The translations under genes were made by a program, and so were the position numbers. A stretch of DNA of 14,323 nucleotides from Echinostoma caproni (taxonomy: Eukaryota > Platyhelminthes > Trematoda > Plagiorchiida > Echinostomatidae). The notes beneath the pieces were generated by a model that had not been told where the DNA came from, did not search any database, and saw nothing but the letters and a program-made list of their open reading frames with translations. Shown here in pieces: positions 8,196 through 14,323 of the stretch (position 1 is the first letter of the stretch; the number at the start of each line of letters is the position of its first letter). The DNA lies in assembly GCA_900618425.1 (NCBI GenBank), contig UZAN01044634.1, positions 1,638 to 15,960 of the forward strand, written 5' to 3'.

Positions 8196-8814
8196 TTCGG
8201 GTTTACTGCGTATCTTATCGTTGTGTGATTTCTTGCGATCACTTGACCATCGGTTATCCGTTGCGTCATCGATCTCATCAAACATTTTGGAATGCATTCG
8301 GCCATCCGTTGTGAGAAGTGATAGTTTGTTCTGCTCATGCAAGCGTCACCACAACTACAGGTGAACTGGTGTACAGTGTGTGAGACAGAACCGGTTTTCC
8401 GGCCATGTTTACGTTTGTCTCAATTAATTCCACGAGTGAAAGCAATGAGTCTGATTTGAGCTGTGGGTTTGCCGGTCTAGAGCTGACTTCAACTCAAGGC
8501 AAAAATCATTATGGTCACCTTTGTATGCGATCCTTAGGTAGATTACTTTTAGCTAACTTTCTGGGTTGCGTAGCCTTTTGAGAATGATCTACTTTGAATG
8601 TGTTTTTAAAAAGTTTGGGTTATCATTACTTTTGGCACTTGGTGAATCTTTGCTTATTTGATTACATCACCCTATCTGATGTGCACAAATACAATGAATC
8701 CACTTCCCGTAGAGTTGACCTAATTCTATATTTAGTGATCTTTATAAGCATGTATACCTTCATCCACCATAATTTATCAACCCCATATGCTATTTGTGTG
8801 TCTGTTTGTTGTAA
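8196..8814. other. Unassigned stretch
   Basis: This is AT-rich DNA with an open but non-ATG plus-strand frame from 8594. The amino-acid run before 8815 is hydrophobic and rich in aromatic residues, as expected of translated AT-rich intron. No repeat family was recognised. Confidence 0.45.
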
Positions 8815-8935
8815 GTCAGCGATTGAGGAGATTAAACGCAGTGTTAATATTTTGCGACATTTACCTTCTTTCAATATTGATGAAATGGATGGAGGAGACT
8901 CAATGCTTCAAACTCCCATGTTTGTGAATCTGTAG
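8815..8935 (+). CDS. Possible terminal exon of an unidentified host gene
   Basis: A pyrimidine/TG-rich run (TTTGTGTGTCTGTTTGTTG) ending in TCAG at about 8814-8818 resembles a splice acceptor. After it, the frame reads a 38-residue tail with charged, ordinary protein composition: IEEIKRSVNILRHLPSFN, then IDEMDGGDSML, ending in QTPMFVNL before TAG (8933-8935). The hydrophobic sequence upstream in the same frame looks like translated intron. I do not recognise the family, and no poly(A) signal stands out directly downstream. The segment is short enough that chance is a real alternative. If real, the gene runs on the plus strand and its other exons lie outside or are undetected here. Confidence 0.25.
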
Positions 8936-11090
8936 ATTTGTACTAGTCTCGGATGTATTATCTTTCCTTCTCATAATGAAGCTATATTCGTAGGAGTGGT
9001 TTTTATTCTTAATTTTTTATTTCCATAGGTCTGGAAAGTAGAAATTATTAACCACAGAACTCTGCTATACTAGGTTGAACCGAACAGAATTCAAGTAAAA
9101 ATCGATTCGTTACAAGTGCCTAACTTGTGAGTGGCAAATTGAATGCAATTATTTTAACCGGTATGACGATCAATTTCGTTGAATTTCGGGAAAACCTAAA
9201 TTGCTTACCCCATTGGAACGGTGGTAAGCCTGTCCTGCCATTTAGTAGAGCCACTTACACTTGCAAACCATTTCCAAAAGAGAGGGGGAAAGTGATGACA
9301 ATTCAATAATGTGCCTAAGTGTCCCGACCTCTGGAGACGAGTACTCAGATAAGTGGTTAAGCGATTGCCTGTTAGGATGAAAAATTGGTTGAAGTTAAAC
9401 TGTGCACAAAATATTTATTCACGCTAATCAACTTCCCATCGTCCAAATGAATGACACGCCGGAAGTCTGCCCACTTATTCGCCGTTTGGGTTACAGGATC
9501 GAGCCAAACAAATACCAGTGAGGCTACCTGGAAGTATTACATTTTTTAGACGTCTTCCCAGGTTCTCAGTGAATATTTACAGGTGGTGGTTTTTTTTCGA
9601 AACGTAGGAACAACTTGAGCGTAAATTCTTGTAAATAAAACGTAATCATTTGGCCCTGATATATTACAAACGCAGTAACAATCGTAAATGGACAACGTTG
9701 TGAGAATCACCGAATGTTTACAAAGTCCAATGAGATTCGAAATGGATCACATCGGATGGGTAATTCGGTACATTAACCAATTGGACTATCAGCTGATTTA
9801 AAGTGATCCACTCGCATGTGCAAATTCTGTCAAATGAGAAAATGTGGGAAAGGGACTGTGGGGCACCAGCGATTCAAAATTACCCTGAGAGATCAAGTGG
9901 AAGGATGGAAATGTAGTCTGATGTGCTCGTTGTCACGATTATAAAGCAAAAAATAACTACTTTTTGACCAAAAATAATTTGTTAACTCCAGCTTCCAAAA
10001 CACGCATTGACTTCATTCTTATCGAGTTTCAGTTTTCTCGATACTTATTCATTTTTCTCTCATGCCTTTCAAAATTCAATGATCCGCTTCTGTTTTGAGT
10101 CATTCTAATGATTTACGTGTGTTGAATAAAGTAAAACCAATGAACTGCCACATTGCAAGATTTGTTTTGTGATCCCCAATCTTCCTTTGAGATAATATTT
10201 CAACATTTACTGCTACTAACATGTGGGCACAATACGGAAAAAGAAAACTCAAACTGCTTTTACGATTTCCTCAGAACGCTTTTGCTGGGCATTCAATTCG
10301 TGAATCTTTTACAAATAACTTGCAGTAATAATGAATACTATTAAGCACTTTGTGTTTTGAAACTATTGATCGATTGAGCGCAAGAGTAAATGTCTTGAAT
10401 TCCTACTGCATGTGACTCACTGTACCTCTGGGACGACATTCCGTTCGAGTGTGAGTTTTACTCGCATCTCACTGTGCCTTTTGGTTCATAGTGTCCTTCT
10501 CTTTCAAATTGTTAGTTTAGGCTCTCCACGGAGAACCTCGTGTCTGTTGACGGTTCCAAACCACATTGAGACGGTCCATATTTGTTTGCCCGGTCCTTCC
10601 GTTCTTGCGAGGCATCCTGCCCCACACCCGAGCCTCAGCATATTATAACACACAGATCGCTGTACATTACCTTATCGCATACACATCGATCGATTTTTTC
10701 AAAGTAATTGCCTGCTCTCAACAGTTAGAATTTTTATTTCTCCCGAAAGTCTTGAGAACAATCTAACTGTGGATAAACAATCTCCTCTACTCGTCCGAAA
10801 GTGGTTCAGCTTGACGCGAAATACATTGAATCGATGGACACGTTTCCCCTAGGCAAACAAATGACACTTTCTCATCCGTAAAAAGTGACAGATTGGACAG
10901 ACCATTTTGACATGTTAATTTACAATTCAAAAAAATATATTCTAATATTACTGACATTTTCAAATAGTTATCACAAACTATGTCACAAGCGCTTATTTTC
11001 CAAATATTCAACTAATTGTTTTTTTAGTTAAAGATAAAATAAAGCTGACACACGAATGATTGACGTTTTAGGATGCATGTAAGTTTTACC
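8936..11090. other. Unassigned stretch
   Basis: No gene is supported in these 2.1 kb. Small frames at 9127-9309 and 10153-10344 lack motifs. The patch at 10412-10650 is noticeably less AT-rich and open in two overlapping plus-strand frames, but its translation has no recognisable domain. AATAAA-type signals (about 9635 and 10126) are expected by chance in such DNA. A TGGTTAAGCG A-box-like sequence near 9353 has no B box at tRNA distance. Confidence 0.45.
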
Positions 11091-11099
11091 GTTTTATAG

Positions 11100-11310
11100 T
11101 TGAGCAGATTGTGTAGCAAAATGAACCTTGAAAATGAACTTATAATTCCGCTTCCCAGTTAGAGAACAGTTCTTACCAGTCCTCGGGTACAACACGATGT
11201 TGCACGGGATCTTGCTGACACTGCCTCTGGTTGATCTCGAACCCTGAACTTTCGAGCTTACTGTGGAAGCCATAACCCCCGGGATTCGCATCTGGTTTGG
11301 CAACACTTCC
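11100..11310 (-). repeat. tRNA-like SINE-type repeat (tentative)
   Basis: On the minus strand a strong B-box core GGTTCGAGATC lies at about plus 11234-11244. It is preceded by GGGGGTTATGGCTTCCACAG, which can serve as an A box at about tRNA spacing. A less AT-rich body follows, with a small complementary pair (GCAACATCGTGTTG) and AAGAACTGTTCTCTAACTGG. I found no second copy in the window, so the repeat nature is inferred from the pol III-like promoter layout and from a sharp edge against the gypsy remnant at about 11336. A coincidental B box in unique DNA cannot be excluded. Confidence 0.4.
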
Positions 11311-11339
11311 ATCATACGAACTAATCATAAAATGCAAGA

Positions 11340-12206
11340 CAGGACCGCTGCAAAGTGTCCTTCATCGGTGTGCTCGTTTCAGATAACGGTGCCCAGTTTA
11401 CGTCCCACGAGTTTTCCGAATTTTGGTTAGCCAATGGCATTGTGCATATACCAACCCCGGCGTATTATCCACAGTCAAACGATCACTTTGAAAAGACATA
11501 CGAAAAGATCCGGAGAACCAACCGTTAGACAGTATTATTTACCTATTTTCAGTTAACCGCCGAATCACTCCAAATCAAAACGTGCCAAGCGTTATATCAC
11601 CCAATGAATACTTGTTTGGGAGGAANGACGAAATACGAAATGATGCTGCCTAAACTACTCGCAAATGATAGTTGTATGGCACCAATGGACGTTCAAAAGC
11701 CACAACCAAAACGTGGATTAAATATTGGGAACAAAGTGTATGCAAAAGACTTCAGAACACATCGTCAAACATGGACTCCAGGAACTGTAAAAGGAAAACG
11801 AGGACAAGTTGTGAACGAACTGTGAGTAGGAACAGAACAGTGGATCAGACACGCAAATCAGTTACGAAGAAAGTATAGTCCAGATGTGCGCAAAGATATC
11901 ATTCCTGATGATCACACATGCCAGTGGTTAAACGATGTTTCAACACACCACACGACCACAATACGCACAACCGCCAATGTTGGATTTGGTTACGCAACGA
12001 AATGGTCGCCGGTCAGTATCTGTAGTTATTCTCATCGTAATAGACGTTTCACACAGCCACTCAAGGTAAGCCCACGAATGAAATTATACGAAGTTCGAGG
12101 AGTTACGGAGGGAGACGTTAGGGGTGCAAATGGTCAGCAAGCGAACAGTGTCATTGACCTTGACCTCTTACGATGTTATGATTGTCGCTCTTGTCATGTG
12201 GTTTAG
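11340..12206 (+). pseudogene. Ty3/gypsy LTR retrotransposon integrase, 5'-truncated and disabled
   Basis: This is the end of a pol gene. The integrase core shows [11 protein letters not shown] (Asp at 11382-11384) and, after YYPQSN, a Glu at 11490-11492. Exactly 35 residues separate them, the DD35E spacing of retroviral-type integrases. The usual GQAE around the Glu reads DHFE here. A TAG at 11526-11528 breaks the frame. Homology (TPNQNVPSVISPNEYLFGR) then runs in another frame and returns to the first exactly at the ambiguous base 11626. The C-terminal module follows (GNKVYAKDF, TWTPGTVKGKRG at about 11727-11805), then a TGA at 11823-11825, then WIRHANQLRRKY in frame. About 110 further codons stay open to a TAG at 12204-12206, with an Arg-rich RNRRFTQPLKVSPRMK segment. 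The zinc finger, first Asp, reverse transcriptase and LTRs are not visible. The family call is firm; the copy is dead. Confidence 0.9.
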
Positions 12207-12527
12207 TGCTTGACGCATTCATTCGAACATAAACACGGGTCTGACAATCAGACAGTCTTTGTCCTTTCTCTCGCTCTGGGCAATATGGGAACGTAACAAT
12301 CGACCATCACACAAAGTTGTTAATTGCCGATAAACAAACATTATGTGAGAAAATTAGGAACTATAATGAACACAAAATCACGAAAAAAAGCAATTTACTA
12401 CCAATTCACATAATAATCGGTATTATTACACTTTTTTAATAGGGATACGAGTATAAAGATTATGATCAAACTCCTGCAACATGACTCTCATTTGTAAAAT
12501 ACTTTTATAGATTCCATTATTATGTGT
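12207..12527. other. Unassigned stretch after the gypsy pol remnant
   Basis: A 3' LTR could be expected here if the element were complete. I see no clear polypurine tract, no TG...CA boundary and no direct-repeat partner in the window. CTGACAATCAGACAG (about 12240-12254) is a small imperfect palindrome of unknown meaning. Confidence 0.4.
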
Positions 12528-12800
12528 ATGTCGATAGCTATGGGTGAATTGTATTTATTCCGAACTTTATCCCACACCCTTAATGTTCTTAGTCCTCTTC
12601 TATCATCGTTTGAATTTGCACGACCTTGGGGCGGTGGTGACGAAGTGGTCAGGTCAACAGCTAGTGGCCTGGGTGTCCCGAGTTCAAACCGCTCCACCGC
12701 CGCCCGTCTTCCTCATATCTGTATTTTCCCCAGGCAGTCTTTGTATGGTCGCAGCCTTCTTCCTGAAAGTTGACTGTATGTACATTTGTATATTCAATAA
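12528..12800 (+). repeat. SINE-like repeat with internal tRNA-like module
   Basis: The tRNA-like module spans 12630-12701 (72 nt). It has a perfect 7-bp acceptor stem (GGCGGTG with CACCGCC), a D-arm TGAC/GTCA, and a B box CGAGTTCAAACC at 12679-12690. Anticodon and T arms are imperfect. About 90 bp upstream (12537-12625) is repeated on the minus strand at 6165-6262, so the repeat unit extends 5' of the module. Downstream runs a body ending near TTGTATATTCAATAAATGG (about 12787-12805). The module resembles the degenerate head at 2034-2108 but differs from the 5363-5435 head, so these are two SINE families. A short frame across it is incidental. Confidence 0.75.
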
Positions 12801-14028
12801 ATGGAAAAAGGAAGTAAAAAGACATTCCAGATATTCCAGTGGCACGGGATAAAATTTGTAGTAGTTCGAAAATTACATCTCAGACTTGAACAATACTTAA
12901 TGCAAAGCAGTATGGAAGTTTATTCTTTTCAATAAATGCCTGCTGTTTGATGGGAGTGTTTATTCTGGTCAATACATGCATTCTAAATAACTTCTATTTT
13001 TTCACTCGGTACACAGTAAATAAGCTGATAAATGAAAATTTTCTAGTTTAAATAAATTGATAAATTAGGTATCTACAAACTACTCACGTTAAATCTCTCA
13101 TCCCAAAGGACTTAAAAGCATATTATAAGAGAAATAAAAATTTACCTTCAAAACTTGACCCAGTGATGCACCAGCAGCCGTTGTCCAAATGGAGTTCATT
13201 TTTATGTCACTCGACGTACAGAAGCAACAAATGAATGAGCACTACTACAGATATATTGTATCTCATCTGGGACAATATCATATTCAAGCCCATGAACTGG
13301 GCTCAAAACACTGAGCTTTGGGAAGAGTAAATTGTGATGAAAGTCAGGCTGTTGTACTAGATTAATAAAGATCTGTATTGTTGACCTTATCGATTTAGAC
13401 ACAAACTTTGTGGTCATTTTAAATTTGGTTTAGCGTCCAATCTTCGGTGGAAAAATCGTTCTTCCCGGCTTTAATTCAGTTCTGTCAGACTCAGACAGCT
13501 AATCCGAAATTCTTTCCTTGTTCCACTGAGATTTAGGTAGATGTCCGAAGCGAGACAACTGTTTGACGTCTCATCTTCCTCCAGCAATGACAGATTGTCG
13601 GTAAAATTGGATCACACTGTCCACCTCGGATATATCCATTTTCAAAAAACTCCATTTTATCGCAGCTCCACACAGAATAATTTCGCTTTGAGAGTTGCCT
13701 GTCCAACTTGTCCTCATATCAGTTTTTTTCGCCCTTGCCTCAATTCGATCTAATTTCATTTTCGGGGTCCCGTTTTCAGTGTGGATATTGCTCACCAGAA
13801 CGGTTAGTGTAAAGTTGCAGAGCATGAAATCATATCTTACCCGCACTTTTGTCCTCCAGTTATACCGCTAATTAATTAGGTCACTTAATGCATTTGGTCA
13901 TATAATTGTTACCAGTTAATTGATCATACCCGGAAAGGTTTTGCTCATAACTATTCATATACCCCCGGCGTGTTTTATCGCAGCCGTGTCGTCTGATCGC
14001 CTAAGTACATGAATTGCCCACAGCTTAC
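12801..14028. other. Unassigned AT-rich stretch
   Basis: No gene is supported. Overlapping frames at 13541-13753 (plus) and 13571-13846 (minus, 91 codons) have moderately protein-like composition but no recognised domain. On the minus strand a donor-like CTG|GTGAGC lies at about 13791-13799, without a convincing partner acceptor. Confidence 0.45.
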
Positions 14029-14044
14029 GCGTGTGCGTGTTTGC

Positions 14045-14075
<31 letters not shown>

Positions 14076-14077
14076 TT
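14029..14077. repeat. GTGC/GCGT tetranucleotide microsatellite
   Basis: An irregular GTGTGCGTGTTTGCGC lead-in passes into a clean run of GTGC units from about 14045 to 14077. This is a simple-sequence repeat of alternating purine-pyrimidine character. The Ala-Arg-Thr-His repeats it gives on the minus strand are not coding. Confidence 0.92.
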
Positions 14078-14204
14078 TGAGTCGAAGTGTATCGGACTGT
14101 GTTCTTGCGGTTGACCCCGACCGTGAAATAATTTCATGCTGGATAGAGAGGGGTGGGGGAGACTTAGGATGTACCGAAACAATTACGTAAATGAAATGAT
14201 AATT

Positions 14205-14274
14205 GGCACATTTGGGTCACCCGAATTGCTACTAAACTACCAGGAAAAAGCACTAACCACTCTGCCTAACTGCC
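14205..14274 (-). repeat. Degenerate tRNA-like sequence, possible SINE head
   Basis: On the minus strand this 70-nt segment starts GGCAGTTAGGCAGAGTGGTTAGTGC, with a good A-box-like AGTGGTTAGTGC, and ends in GTGCC. The ends can pair as GGCA/TGCC with mismatches inside. The B-box position holds only TTCGGGTGACC, a weak match. It could be an eroded SINE or tRNA pseudogene, or chance. No second copy was seen. Confidence 0.3.
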
Positions 14275-14323
14275 TACCTTCACTAAGCGAGATCCCGTTT
14301 TACACTTAAATATGATGATAGCC

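Noticed and set aside
9338..9500. Possible tRNA-like SINE head (TGGTTAAGCG near 9353)
   Set aside because: The nearest B-box-like sequence (GGATCGAGCC, about 9498) is some 140 nt away, far from tRNA spacing, and no other copy was seen.
10412..10766. Overlapping plus-strand frames in a less AT-rich patch
   Set aside because: There is no domain, no splice context and no second copy in the window. The composition shift alone is not enough for a call.
12207..12480. 3' LTR of the gypsy element
   Set aside because: No polypurine tract, no clear TG...CA ends and no partner repeat are visible in the window.
12544..12852. 102-codon plus-strand frame
   Set aside because: It runs through the SINE and its tRNA-like module. 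The MFLVLFYH similarity to a frame near 6144-6353 comes from shared repeat DNA.
13571..13846. 91-codon minus-strand frame
   Set aside because: It has a moderately protein-like composition but no recognised motif and overlaps a plus-strand frame of similar length. Only a lone donor-like site is present.
1..14323. CRISPR array, bacterial operon or phage features
   Set aside because: There is no regular spacer-repeat pattern and there are no long compact reading frames. Composition and repeats are eukaryotic.

Overview
This is a eukaryotic, AT-rich window that reads as intergenic or intronic DNA. No complete host gene can be supported. Every reading frame is short and stop-ridden. The recognisable content is decayed retroelement sequence: a Penelope-like element with a GIY-YIG endonuclease, a Ty3/gypsy integrase remnant, and several tRNA-derived SINE-like repeats, set in unassigned low-complexity DNA. 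That mix fits an invertebrate genome, most likely a flatworm and plausibly a trematode. The assignment is inference from repeat content; nothing in the window names a species. One ambiguous base (N, 11626) shows this is draft assembly.

Layout. 1-500: a compound CA/TA/GT microsatellite and a GCT/GAT trinucleotide tract. 500-3590: mostly unassigned, with a tRNA-like SINE head on the minus strand at 2034-2108. 3595-3894: an open frame of unknown nature, followed by AT-rich DNA with a small direct repeat (4062-4113). 4340-5180: unassigned, with a weak hammerhead-like motif on the minus strand. 5180-5445: the best SINE copy (minus strand), starting with a 73-nt tRNA-like head whose 7-bp acceptor stem is perfect. 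6165-6262: a minus-strand fragment of a second repeat family. 6928-8195: a retroelement cluster made of a SINE copy, a head-to-head inverted pair of Penelope-like 3' ends, and a second SINE fragment. 8815-8935: a possible host terminal exon. 8936-11090: unassigned. 11100-11310: a tRNA-like repeat on the minus strand. 11340-12206: the 3' part of a gypsy pol gene (integrase) with stops and frame changes. 12528-12800: a SINE with a 72-nt tRNA-like module. 14029-14077: a GCGT microsatellite. 14205-14274: a degenerate tRNA-like sequence.

How the parts relate. The SINEs are non-autonomous and rely on polymerase III promoters within their tRNA-like heads. The Penelope and gypsy remnants are autonomous families, but both copies here are dead. 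The most informative structure is the Penelope cluster: two 3' ends of one family face away from each other and are joined inside the endonuclease coding region, with same-strand copies of one SINE family on both sides. All comparisons were made by eye, without alignment or database searches.
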